Shown piece after piece: positions 8,487 through 15,674 of a DNA stretch of 64,000 nt (position 1 is its first letter; each line of letters starts with the position of its first letter). The notes under the pieces were generated by a model. That model had not been told where the DNA came from. It saw only the letters and a list, made by a program, of their open reading frames with translations, and ran no database searches. Made by a program: the position numbers and the translations under genes. The DNA is from Bradyrhizobium commune (GTDB taxonomy: Bacteria; Pseudomonadota; Alphaproteobacteria; Rhizobiales; Xanthobacteraceae), in NCBI RefSeq assembly GCF_015624505.1, contig NZ_CP061379.1, positions 6,262,001 through 6,326,000 of the forward strand. Reading direction: 5' to 3'.

Positions 8487-9449
8487 TTACGCAGCAGACC
8501 ACGCGAAAACATCGCGGCCGGACAGCGCCTCGGTCTTGCGCCACTGCGCCGGCGTGAGGCCCATGTGGCTCTTGAAGGCGCGCTGGAAGGCCGCTTCGGA
8601 TTGATACCCGACAGCCTCTGCCACGGCGCCGGTCGACAGCGAAGATTTCCTCAGCTCGTTCGCCGCGAGCGCCATCCGGATATCGGTCAGAAGATCGGCG
8701 GCTGAACGCCCGAGCTTCTCCTGGAATTGCCGTGCGAGCGTGGCGCGCGACATGCCGCACAGATTCGCCAGCTCGGGCAGCGACCATGCACGCGCCGGTT
8801 CGTTGAACAGAGCGGCCACCGCCGGCGCGAGGCGCGGATGACCGGCCAGGGCAAGCAGACCGCGTGGCGCATCGTCCGTGAGGCTGGCGAGCCGAAGCAC
8901 CAGTGCGAACATCGCGCTCGACAGCGCGTTCAGCATGGCACGGCCGCCGAGACGATCGTCTGCGGACTCACGGCGCATCAGGGCGACGAGACTGGCGAGT
9001 TGACCTGCCGTATCGCCATCGCCGGCGTCAGCGCCGGCATGCACGACGAGGCGCGGCGGCAGATAGCTGCGCAGCAGGCGGTCGTGCGGCGGCGCGATGG
9101 CGAAGCACCCGCACAAGAGGTCGAGCCGCTCGCCCGAGCCGGGATTTTCGCTGATCGTGAAATTGAGGGCCTCACGGTTGCGCGCCGGCAGCGGCGCAGT
9201 CCCGCTGCCGTCGTGCATCACGTGCCGGGGATTGCCGGGCAGCAGCAGGATATCGCCGGGCTTGAGCTTGACCGGCCGGCCTCCCGCCGGATCGTCCAGC
9301 ATCGCCGAGCCGGCAAGCACAGCGTGATACGGGATTTCGTTGGGCTCGCCCGGCCCCTGGTCGATGCGCCATGGCGCGCCGTAGGCGCAGCGAAGGTCGA
9401 GCCGCCCGCGCACGGGCATCATCTCGAACAGCCGGCTCAGCCAATCCAC
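8487..9449 (-). CDS. AraC-family transcriptional regulator with cupin sensor domain
   Basis: A 320-residue regulator. Residues about 1-200 form a cupin-like sensor (IPYHAVLAGSAMLDDP, KPGDILLLPGNPRHVMHDG). Residues about 215-310 carry the two AraC helix-turn-helix motifs (LPELANLCGMSRATLARQF and AVAEAVGYQSEAAFQRAFK) and the terminal GLTPAQWRK. It is divergent from the AhpD-like gene at 9580, with a perfect inverted repeat in the 130-bp gap, so it most likely controls that gene and itself. AraC proteins with this cupin domain often respond to oxidative or electrophile stress, which would suit an AhpD-like target (inference). Confidence 0.92.
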   Translation of the reverse strand: MDWLSRLFEMMPVRGRLDLRCAYGAPWRIDQGPGEPNEIPYHAVLAGSAMLDDPAGGRPVKLKPGDILLLPGNPRHVMHDGSGTAPLPARNREALNFTISENPGSGERLDLLCGCFAIAPPHDRLLRSYLPPRLVVHAGADAGDGDTAGQLASLVALMRRESADDRLGGRAMLNALSSAMFALVLRLASLTDDAPRGLLALAGHPRLAPAVAALFNEPARAWSLPELANLCGMSRATLARQFQEKLGRSAADLLTDIRMALAANELRKSSLSTGAVAEAVGYQSEAAFQRAFKSHMGLTPAQWRKTEALSGRDVFAWSAA

Positions 9450-9492
9450 CGCGACCTCCAGAATGGCACGATTTGAGACGATTGGGCATATT

Positions 9493-9523
9493 ATCGATAC
9501 TTCATAACATTAAAAGTATCGAT
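9493..9523. promoter_or_regulatory. Inverted repeat between araC-type gene and AhpD-like gene
   Basis: Arms ATCGATACTT (9493-9502) and AAGTATCGAT (9514-9523) are perfect complements separated by 11 bp, so half-site centres are 21 bp or two helical turns apart, right for a dimeric activator on one face of DNA. It lies 44 bp from the regulator start and 57 bp from the AhpD-like start, and is the only strong symmetry in the gap. Confidence 0.65.
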
Positions 9524-9579
9524 CAGAGATCCTATTGTCACTCCGTAATCATTCACCAGCCCCAACAAGGAGTGCCACC

Positions 9580-10116
9580 ATGTCTCGTCTTTCAGTCCAG
9601 AATCTCGAATCCGATACCGGCCCGTCAGGCCAGATCTATGCCCAGATCAAGAAGGCGGCGGGCAGTGTGCCGAACGCCTATGCGGCCGTCGCCACCCACG
9701 GCCCTGCCGCGCTCAAGTCGATGCTCGCCGCCGATGCGGTGCTTGCCGCCGGCACCCTGACCAAGCGCGATCGCGAGGTGATCAAGCTCGTCATCAGCGA
9801 TGTCGCGGGTTGCGACTACTGCGTTGCCGCCCATCATCATCTTGCCAAGCTCGCCGGGATGAAGCCGGAGGAGTTGAAGAACATCCGCGATGGCAAGCCC
9901 ACGGGTGAGGCCAAGCGCGATGCGTTGGTCGGCTTCGTCCGCAAGCTCGCACAGTCGAGCGGTACGGTCAGCGACGAGGATTTCGCCGCCATCAAGGCAG
10001 CGGGCTACAGCGACACCCAATTGGTGGAGATCAGCCTGGCGTTCGCGACCATCGTCTTCACCAACGTGTTCAACCGCATCAACGACACCGAGATCGACTT
10101 CCCCGCGGTCGCGTGA
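9580..10116 (+). CDS. AhpD-like carboxymuconolactone decarboxylase family protein
   Basis: A 178-residue all-helical protein of the AhpD/CMD superfamily with the peroxidase-type redox signature CDYCVAAHHH (CXXC plus His) near residue 73. Around it are KRDREVIKLVISDVAG and the later LVEISLAFATIVFTNVFNRI helix that completes the fold. Members with CXXC-H reduce hydroperoxides or disulfides. The start is at 9580, where AAGGAG sits 8 nt upstream; the frame is open to 9535 but lacks a ribosome site there. The divergent AraC regulator and shared inverted repeat suggest inducible expression. Confidence 0.9.
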   Translation: MSRLSVQNLESDTGPSGQIYAQIKKAAGSVPNAYAAVATHGPAALKSMLAADAVLAAGTLTKRDREVIKLVISDVAGCDYCVAAHHHLAKLAGMKPEELKNIRDGKPTGEAKRDALVGFVRKLAQSSGTVSDEDFAAIKAAGYSDTQLVEISLAFATIVFTNVFNRINDTEIDFPAVA

Positions 10117-10177
10117 GGCGACCGCGCCAAGTTCGGCTGATCCGGCAATGACGACGGCGATCAATATATCTTTCAGT

Positions 10178-10206
10178 GGCGGGTCCGCTCGTTCGGCGGG
10201 CCCGCC
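10178..10206. repeat. GC-rich hairpin after the AhpD-like gene
   Basis: GGCGGGTCCGC and a near-complementary GCGGGCCCGCC face each other across about 6 nt, roughly 65 nt after the stop codon. There is no U-tract, so an intrinsic terminator is not certain. It also lies just beyond the 3' end of the decayed helicase gene on the opposite strand, so it may serve either side. Confidence 0.35.
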
Positions 10207-10220
10207 CGAAGCGCGCCGAT

Positions 10221-10885
10221 CTACGCGATCAACCGTTGCACCAGCTCCGACTTACTTGAGTAGGTCAAAAGCGCCTCGTGAGTCGCCCGCGTAACCCCAA
10301 CATACGTCAGTCGAACACATTCCTCGATCGTCTCGCCGTGGCGGCCGAGCAAACCCAGCCCTGAAATGGCAACACACGGAAACTCGAGCCCTTTCGCGGT
10401 GTGCATGCTCAACAACCGCACGGCTACCCGCTTCGACGAAATTCTGTTCCTGTTGTTCTTCGCCAGATCGATCGGCACTTCATGCTTGGTGAGTATCTGA
10501 GCGACCCGCTCTCCAATCCAGTGCTCCGGATAAAGGCAAGCCATCTGCGGCCACTCGTAACCCGCCGCATGACCTCGAACGTATAGCTGCGAGCTTGCTC
10601 CAGGGGACTGATCTCGCGCACGGTGCCACGACTCGTCAGCAATTCGACTTTTGTTTTGTCGGCCGAGACGATCGATTCCAGCCGCCAGTCCTTCACCTCA
10701 AGCACGAGCAAGCCGTTCGCTGGGTGAACGATGATGAAGTCCGGATGGCGGCTTTGAGGGCCAACCGGGAGGTTGTGCCAAACGACAGCGTTCTCTTCGA
10801 GAAAGTCCTTGAGGCGTTCCGCCAGTCGAAGCTCGCCGCCAGTGTCGAAGCGCGCGAAGCCGAGGCTCGGGATCAGTATCGCCAT
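10221..10885 (-). pseudogene. NERD-domain / UvrD-type helicase with large internal deletion
   Basis: Two pieces of one gene are joined out of frame. From 10885 down to about 10560 the frame reads a NERD nuclease-related domain (FDTGGELRLAERLKDF, then SRHPDFIIVHPANGLLVLEVKDW with the nuclease-like D and EVK residues). From about 10565 down to 10221 another frame reads the C terminus of a superfamily 1 helicase (YEWPQMACLYPEHWIGE, LLSMHTAKGLEFPCVAISG, RLTYVGVTRATHEALLTYS). The whole ATP-binding core, about 350-450 residues in such proteins, is missing, so no helicase activity is possible. NERD helicases are frequent in phage-defence and mobile-element loci. The locus lies just beyond tRNA-Glu. 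Confidence 0.85.
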
Positions 10886-10965
10886 GCAGCGACCAAGAGG
10901 TTGACAGCCCGCTCTGAGGCCAGGGCTACGTCAACACGCTTTGGATCAAGGCTATCAAGGCTCAT
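10873..10965 (-). CDS. Small ORF (30 aa) overlapping the NERD helicase start
   Basis: ATG at 10965 is preceded by AAGGGG about 7 nt upstream. The frame encodes MSLDSLDPKRVDVALASERA and ends WRY. Its stop overlaps the start of the NERD reading frame, and its ATG overlaps the stop of the fragment before it (ATGA), giving a chain of translational overlaps like a compact operon. Function unknown; it may itself be a remnant. Confidence 0.35.
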   Translation of the reverse strand: MSLDSLDPKRVDVALASERAVNLLVAAWRY

Positions 10966-11111
10966 GGGCCTGCCCCTTCGCAAATCGTCGCCGAGACGTT
11001 CGCTTGCCTCGGGAGTTTGGCACCGAGCGATTTCTTGGGGAAGACCCGTCTGGGCTTATCGGAATCGATGACGCCCGCGACGGCTTGTCGGACACACTCG
11101 GGCAGAGCCGC
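10962..11111 (-). pseudogene. Truncated coding remnant abutting the 3' end of tRNA-Glu
   Basis: Directly after the CCA end of tRNA-Glu, the minus strand stays open for 50 codons (ECVRQAVAGVIDSDKPRR, then FPKKSLGAKLPRQANV) and stops with TGA overlapping the ATG of the 30-aa frame. It has no start codon of its own. It looks like the last part of a gene whose 5' portion was lost at the tRNA junction, as expected at an integration or deletion boundary. No family recognised. Confidence 0.4.
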
Positions 11112-11186
11112 TGGCGCTCCCTAGGGGAATCGAACCCCTGTTTCAGCCTTGAGAGGGCCGCGTCCTAACCGCTAGACGAAGGGAGC
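11112..11186 (-). tRNA. tRNA-Glu (anticodon CTC)
   Basis: On the minus strand a full cloverleaf is seen: acceptor GCTCCCT pairs with AGGGAGC, D arm TCGTCTAGCGGTTAGGAC, anticodon loop CTCTCAA with CTC at positions 34-36, T arm GGGGTTCGATTCCCC, discriminator G and encoded CCA (11112-11114). The body is canonical for bacterial tRNA-Glu. Decayed helicase-locus sequence begins at the base after CCA, suggesting that this tRNA has served as an attachment site. Confidence 0.95.
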
Positions 11187-11312
11187 GTGAGGGACACGAC
11201 ATAGCCGCGAATTCCGCCGGCGGCAAGCCTCGATCGGGGGCGGAAGTCCCGGATATGCACGTGAACGCGACCCAGGCTTGACGGCGCGAGGGCCCGACAC
11301 CGCCGGACCGAA

Positions 11313-11915
11313 TCAGGGCTGCTTCAGCTTCTCGATCGCGGCGGCGCCGGCGGCCGGTTCGAGCCGGAACAGGCCCGCGCCCGCGAAGGCGGACTTGAAC
11401 GGCGATGACGACCGGATCTGCTGGCCACTGCTGCCTGCGATGGCCTGGTTGAGCAGGTCCTGAACGGGCGGGCCCGTCCGCTGGGTCCCGACCCCGAAAT
11501 AATAGGTCTTGCCGGCCTCGATCGGAACCTCGATCTCGTAATCCGTCATGGACAGCTTCATGTGGGTGGCGATCTTGGCGACACCCGGCGGCCGATCGAC
11601 CGCGAAGAACTTCCCCATATCGACCTTTCCGACGGACTTGCCGTCGATCAGGATCTCCGCTGTGGCGGCGAGCCCGCCCATCGCGCCGAAAATGCCCCGC
11701 TCGCGCAGGAAATAGAGCCGCGCATTTCGTGAACCCGTCGGCTTGGCCTGCGCAGCAGATTGTTTGGACTGAGCTGGAGGTCCGGCTGGTTTGGCAGGCG
11801 CCGCGGGCTGCTTGGCCGGCTCTGCGCGCGCCGTAGATTCCGCGCCTGCGACCAATCCAATGACGAGAGCAATTGCAACGGCACGTGACTTGATAAGTCC
11901 CATTCCCAGTCCCAA
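11313..11915 (-). CDS. Secreted DUF2846-like protein
   Basis: A 200-residue exported protein: signal peptide (IKSRAVAIALVIGLVAGAES, cleavage after an ARA-like motif), a Pro/Ala/Lys-rich linker to about residue 60, then a beta-sandwich domain resembling DUF2846 (ARLYFLRE, AEILIDGKSVGKVDMGKFF, PPGVAKIATH, AGKTYYFGVGT). The family is found on periplasmic or outer-membrane-associated lipoproteins and is uncharacterised. There is no lipobox cysteine, so a soluble periplasmic form is more likely. Isolated gene just downstream of tRNA-Glu in the opposite sense. Confidence 0.7.
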   Translation of the reverse strand: MGLGMGLIKSRAVAIALVIGLVAGAESTARAEPAKQPAAPAKPAGPPAQSKQSAAQAKPTGSRNARLYFLRERGIFGAMGGLAATAEILIDGKSVGKVDMGKFFAVDRPPGVAKIATHMKLSMTDYEIEVPIEAGKTYYFGVGTQRTGPPVQDLLNQAIAGSSGQQIRSSSPFKSAFAGAGLFRLEPAAGAAAIEKLKQP

Positions 11916-12017
11916 CCCAACTTCCCCAGACCGGAGCTAAATCAGAAGTTGCGCGGCAAGACAACGCGCGACCCGGGAATGATCAACAGGCCAGTCGTAC
12001 GACACGTCAGCCGGGCG

Positions 12018-12362
12018 CTACGGCTCGTTGGCAAATTTCAGCTTTCCGGCCGGTTTCAGCGTATGGGCATCGAAAGTGCGGATCTCGATGACCCCGCCCA
12101 GATCGAGCGTGATCACCAACCGGTCACCGGCCACGCCGGTCGACACGATCTTGGCGCCCTTCGGCAGGGTGGCGGTGACGTCGCCGACCGCTTCCGGTGC
12201 CCTTCCCTCCGACTTGAAAAGGCGGTAGCCCACCGCGATCAGGACGGCGCAGATCGCAAGCGCCGTCGTCAACCCCGCGATCAGCATCATCCGCCGCACC
12301 CGCGCGAACAGCGCGGCCTGCTCGGGGGTCGGTTCGGGAACAGCGGTATCAGACGTCGTCAT
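12018..12362 (-). CDS. Single-pass membrane protein, divergent partner of rluD
   Basis: A 114-residue protein starting MTTSDTAVPEPTPEQAALF, with one transmembrane helix (about residues 25-48, MLIAGLTTALAICAVLIAVGY) and a C-terminal domain of beta strands (TATLPKGAKIVSTGVAG, RLVITLDLGGVIEIRTFDAH). It resembles the short membrane proteins often encoded back-to-back with RluD in Rhizobiales (possibly DUF6476; from memory). Its start codon overlaps the rluD start codon on the other strand (shared bases 12361-12362), so neither gene has a private 5' leader. The open frame extends to 12479 but would then lie inside rluD. Confidence 0.7.
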   Translation of the reverse strand: MTTSDTAVPEPTPEQAALFARVRRMMLIAGLTTALAICAVLIAVGYRLFKSEGRAPEAVGDVTATLPKGAKIVSTGVAGDRLVITLDLGGVIEIRTFDAHTLKPAGKLKFANEP

Positions 12363-13368
12363 GGAAAGCTCAGGTTCAGCGCAAAGGTTGGAGGTCGTGG
12401 TCGAAGGCGACGAGGGCTCGGCCCGGCTCGACCGCGTGCTGGCGGCGCGCTTGCCGGACCTGTCGCGATCAAGGCTCAAAACCCTGATTCTGGCGGGCGC
12501 GGTGAGCCTGAAGGCCTCCGCGGTCCGCGACCCCGCTTATCACGTCACATCCGGCGATACGATCATAATCGACGTGCCGGAGGCGGCCCCGCCGGAGCCC
12601 AAAGGCGAGGATATTGCCCTCGACATCGTGTTCGAGGACGACGACATCATCGTGATCAACAAGCCGAAGGGACTGGTGGTGCATCCCGCGGCCGGGCACG
12701 AGACCGGCACGCTGGTGAACGCGCTGATCGCCCATTGCGGCGGCTCGCTGTCGGGGATCGGTGGGGTGCGTCGTCCCGGCATCGTGCACCGGCTGGACAA
12801 GGACACGACCGGGCTGATGGTGGTCGCCAAGAACGACCTCGCCCATGCTTCGCTGACCGCGCAATTCGCCGATCACGGCCGCACCGGCCCGATGCGGCGC
12901 GGCTATATGGCCTTTGCCTGGGGGCTGCCGGGCCGGCATCGCGGCACGGTCGATGCGCCGATCGACCGTCACCCGCATGCGCGGGAGAAGATGGCGGTGC
13001 GCCAGGGCGGCCGCGAGGCGGTGACACATTGGGAGCTGCTGGAGAGCTTTGCCGGGCGCGACGGCAAGCCGATCGCCGCCCTGCTCGCCTGCGAGCTCGA
13101 GACCGGGCGCACCCACCAGATCCGCGTCCACCTCGCCCATATCGGGCACCCCCTGATGGGCGACGCCGTCTATGGCCCCCATTTCAAGACCAAGGCGAAC
13201 CAGCTGGGGCCTGAGTCGCAGGCCGCGTTAGCGGCGCTGGGACGGCAGGCTTTGCATGCCTACCTTCTGGTATTGGAGCACCCGAGAACCGGAGAACTTC
13301 TTCACTGGGAGGCGCCTCTGCCGGAGGATTTGCTTCTCCTTGAGAGCGCTTTGAAAGCGGCGCTATGA
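12361..13368 (+). CDS. rluD: Ribosomal large subunit pseudouridine synthase D
   Basis: A 335-residue enzyme with an N-terminal S4 RNA-binding domain (ARLDRVLAARLPDLSRSRLK, residues about 20-75) and a RluA-type catalytic domain whose motif HRLDKDTTGLMVV carries the catalytic Asp. Later GRTHQIRVHLAHIGHPLMGD is the usual final signature. It makes pseudouridines in helix 69 of 23S rRNA (family knowledge). It is directly upstream of rpoH, an arrangement common in alphaproteobacteria. The start codon overlaps the divergent membrane-protein start, so the mRNA leader must lie within that gene. Confidence 0.93.
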   Translation: MESSGSAQRLEVVVEGDEGSARLDRVLAARLPDLSRSRLKTLILAGAVSLKASAVRDPAYHVTSGDTIIIDVPEAAPPEPKGEDIALDIVFEDDDIIVINKPKGLVVHPAAGHETGTLVNALIAHCGGSLSGIGGVRRPGIVHRLDKDTTGLMVVAKNDLAHASLTAQFADHGRTGPMRRGYMAFAWGLPGRHRGTVDAPIDRHPHAREKMAVRQGGREAVTHWELLESFAGRDGKPIAALLACELETGRTHQIRVHLAHIGHPLMGDAVYGPHFKTKANQLGPESQAALAALGRQALHAYLLVLEHPRTGELLHWEAPLPEDLLLLESALKAAL

Positions 13369-13586
13369 CGCAGGCCGTTTGAGAAAACCGTTACCTTACA
13401 AAAAGTTATAGCTGCCACACGGGGACGTGACGTCAGCAATCCTTCCCTTTTCGACCCCCCATGGGGTATATTGCGCTTGCGTTGGAAATGACCAACGGAA
13501 CATCGCAGCTACGGCTGGCTTTAACAAAGCGGTCGTCTGCCTGGCCCGCCGCTATCGGGGGCCTGAACCTTTGGAGGGGCTTAACA

Positions 13587-14486
13587 ATGGCCCGTACCGC
13601 TGCTTTGCCGGTCCTCAATGGAGAATCCGGCCTTTCTCGCTACCTCGCCGAGATCCGCAAATTCCCGATGCTGGAACCCCAGCAGGAATACATGCTCGCC
13701 AAGCGTTGGCGTGAGCATGACGATCGCGACGCGGCGCACCAACTCGTCACCAGCCATCTCCGGCTCGTGGCCAAGATCGCCATGGGCTATCGCGGCTACG
13801 GCCTGCCGATCTCCGAGGTCGTCTCGGAAGGTAACGTCGGCCTGATGCAGGCGGTGAAGCGTTTCGAGCCCGAAAAGGGCTTCCGTCTCGCCACCTACGC
13901 CATGTGGTGGATCAAGGCGTCGATTCAAGAGTACATCCTGCGTTCCTGGTCGCTCGTGAAGATGGGCACCACCGCGAACCAGAAGAAGCTGTTCTTCAAC
14001 CTGCGCAAGGCGAAGAGCAAGATCAACGCGCTGGACGAAGGCGATCTCCGCCCCGACCAGGTCAAGATCATTGCCAAGCGCCTCGGCGTCACCGATCAGG
14101 ACGTGATCGACATGAACCGCCGCCTCGGTGGCGACGCGTCGCTCAACGCTCCGATCCGCGACGATGGCGAAGCCGGCGAATGGCAGGACTGGCTGGTCGA
14201 CAATACGCCCAACCAGGAAGCCATGATGGCGGAGCACGAGGAGTATGACCACCGCCGTGACGCGCTGAACGGCGCCATGGGCGTGCTCAACCCGCGCGAA
14301 CGCCGCATCTTCGAGGCCCGCCGCCTCGCCGATGAGCCGATGACGCTGGAAGACCTTGCCGCCGAGTTCGGCGTGTCGCGCGAGCGCGTCCGCCAGATCG
14401 AGGTCCGCGCCTTCGAGAAGGTGCAGTCCGCGGTCAAGGGCACGATCGCAAGGCAGGAACAGGCCGCGCTGGAAGCCGCGCTCTAA
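13587..14486 (+). CDS. rpoH: RNA polymerase heat-shock sigma factor RpoH (sigma-32)
   Basis: A 299-residue sigma-70-family factor. Region 2 is seen in SHLRLVAKIAMGYRGYGLP, GNVGLMQAVKRFEPEKGFR and ATYAMWWIKASIQEYILRSW. The RpoH-specific box is NQKKLFFNLRKAK. Region 4 is LEDLAAEFGVSRERVRQIE. The start at 13587 follows GGAGGGG 9 nt upstream; earlier in-frame codons to 13461 are not sigma-like. A TATATT hexamer at about 13465 could be a -10 box, but no clear -35 was found. The 218-nt gap after rluD points to its own promoter(s). Bradyrhizobia carry several rpoH copies; which one this is cannot be told here. Confidence 0.96.
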   Translation: MARTAALPVLNGESGLSRYLAEIRKFPMLEPQQEYMLAKRWREHDDRDAAHQLVTSHLRLVAKIAMGYRGYGLPISEVVSEGNVGLMQAVKRFEPEKGFRLATYAMWWIKASIQEYILRSWSLVKMGTTANQKKLFFNLRKAKSKINALDEGDLRPDQVKIIAKRLGVTDQDVIDMNRRLGGDASLNAPIRDDGEAGEWQDWLVDNTPNQEAMMAEHEEYDHRRDALNGAMGVLNPRERRIFEARRLADEPMTLEDLAAEFGVSRERVRQIEVRAFEKVQSAVKGTIARQEQAALEAAL

Positions 14487-14531
14487 GCGAGGCCGCCGCG
14501 CCAGAGATTGGCGGATCGAGAAAAGAGACAG

Positions 14532-14558
14532 AAAGCCGGCGGCAACGCCGGCTTTTTG
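14532..14558 (+). terminator. Intrinsic terminator of rpoH
   Basis: Stem GCCGGCG/CGCCGGC with GCAA loop, flanked by AAA and TTTTTG, starting 46 nt after the rpoH stop. Confidence 0.9.
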
Positions 14559-14677
14559 TTGGGTGGCGTTCTTTTCCCTCCCCTTGCCTGACGCAGGATC
14601 GAACTCGCCTTGAACCCCGGCCACCGGTCAACCGACCCAAATTGAGAGCGATCACATCAAGCGGACGGACGGGCACC

Positions 14678-15019
14678 GTGTCGATCATCCTGCAATCCAC
14701 CGTCGGCGGCTTCTCCGCCCAGTTCATGCGCAAGCTGCCGCTGGTCGAGCAGGCGATGCGCGACCACGGGCTCGATCCCGCCGAATTCGTGATCTCCAAG
14801 GACTATGCGTCGACCGCAACGGTGCCGTTCGTCGGTCCCTTCTTCTACGATTACAGCGTGTTCTTCGGCGACGAGAAGTTCACCGTCACCGAGCCGAACG
14901 ACATGGTGTTCCTGGATTACTTCTTCCAACGCGTGCTCGCCGCCGACGGGCCGCCGGAATTGCCGCGGCGGCCGGGATTGATCCAGCGGCTGTTCGGCTG
15001 GATGGCGCAGCCGGTTTAA
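14678..15019 (+). CDS. Hypothetical protein (113 aa)
   Basis: A 113-residue protein starting at GTG 14678 (SIILQSTVGGFSAQFMRKL), with a Phe/Tyr-rich centre (VGPFFYDYSVFFGDEKF, MVFLDYFFQRVL) and a Pro/Arg-rich end. No known domain recognised. The upstream TTG at 14642 is in frame, but the GTG has the better GGACGG-like ribosome site. Its stop overlaps the convergent amidase stop by 4 nt (15016-15019). Confidence 0.6.
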   Translation: MSIILQSTVGGFSAQFMRKLPLVEQAMRDHGLDPAEFVISKDYASTATVPFVGPFFYDYSVFFGDEKFTVTEPNDMVFLDYFFQRVLAADGPPELPRRPGLIQRLFGWMAQPV

Positions 15020-15642
15020 TCACTCCCCCACGTCCGCGCCAGCGTCGCGAGCCAGCAGCCTTCGCAATAGCGCGCGTCCTTGTAGTCGATCCAGTTGTGC
15101 GCATAGACGTGGTCGAGCGGGATGTCGTAGCGCGCGCGCAGGACTTTTACGAGGACCTTCCATGCCGCGACCTGCGCCTCGGTGGGGCCTGCCGCCACAT
15201 CGGGATAGTTGCCGGCGAACTCGACGCCGATCGAATTGTCACGCACCACCTGATGGTAGGTCGAGCTGTTGTCGATGTATTTGTTGTCGTTGCGGTTGGC
15301 GCCGTCGGTATGGGTCGGCACCAGATTGTCGGCGACCGACCAATAGACCGTGCCGTCGGTCTCGACCCAGACCATGACGCCGCGGCGGGTCGGGTTCTTG
15401 AACTGCTGTTGCGCGCCGCCGCGGGCCGAGCCCGCCGGCCCTTCGGTCTGGTGCACGATGATGTTGCGCCAGGGATGGGCGTTGGCAACGTCACCCCATG
15501 GCGCGAGCCAGACGATCTTGAGGCCGGGAATGTCAGGCGTGCCGGAGGCGCGCGCGAGCTTGGCGAGTTCGGCGTCCGTTGCGAGGGCGGGAGTGAGGAG
15601 GAGAGCAGCGAGAATGGCCGCGTGCAGGCGAGATATCATCAT
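15016..15642 (-). CDS. N-acetylmuramoyl-L-alanine amidase, exported
   Basis: A 208-residue protein with a cleavable signal peptide (LHAAILAALLLTPALA) and an Amidase_2/PGRP-type fold. The zinc-site histidine is in NIIVHQTEGPAG, the substrate-binding core includes WVETDGTVYWSVADNLVPTH, and the later NSIGVEFAGNYPD and DHVYAHNWIDYKD carry the remaining metal/catalytic positions. It cleaves the bond between muramic acid and L-Ala of peptidoglycan in the periplasm, in turnover or recycling. Unusual is the short C terminus with two nearby cysteines (YCEGCW) that could form a disulfide. Monocistronic. Confidence 0.88.
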   Translation of the reverse strand: MMISRLHAAILAALLLTPALATDAELAKLARASGTPDIPGLKIVWLAPWGDVANAHPWRNIIVHQTEGPAGSARGGAQQQFKNPTRRGVMVWVETDGTVYWSVADNLVPTHTDGANRNDNKYIDNSSTYHQVVRDNSIGVEFAGNYPDVAAGPTEAQVAAWKVLVKVLRARYDIPLDHVYAHNWIDYKDARYCEGCWLATLARTWGSD

Positions 15643-15674
15643 GTGGGTCCAGTGCGGACCCTCGTCCTAGCACG

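Noticed and set aside
13429..13470. Sigma-32-like promoter (CCCCAT followed by TATA) before rpoH
   Set aside because: No CTTGAA-type -35 at the right distance; GC-rich runs of this sort are common here.
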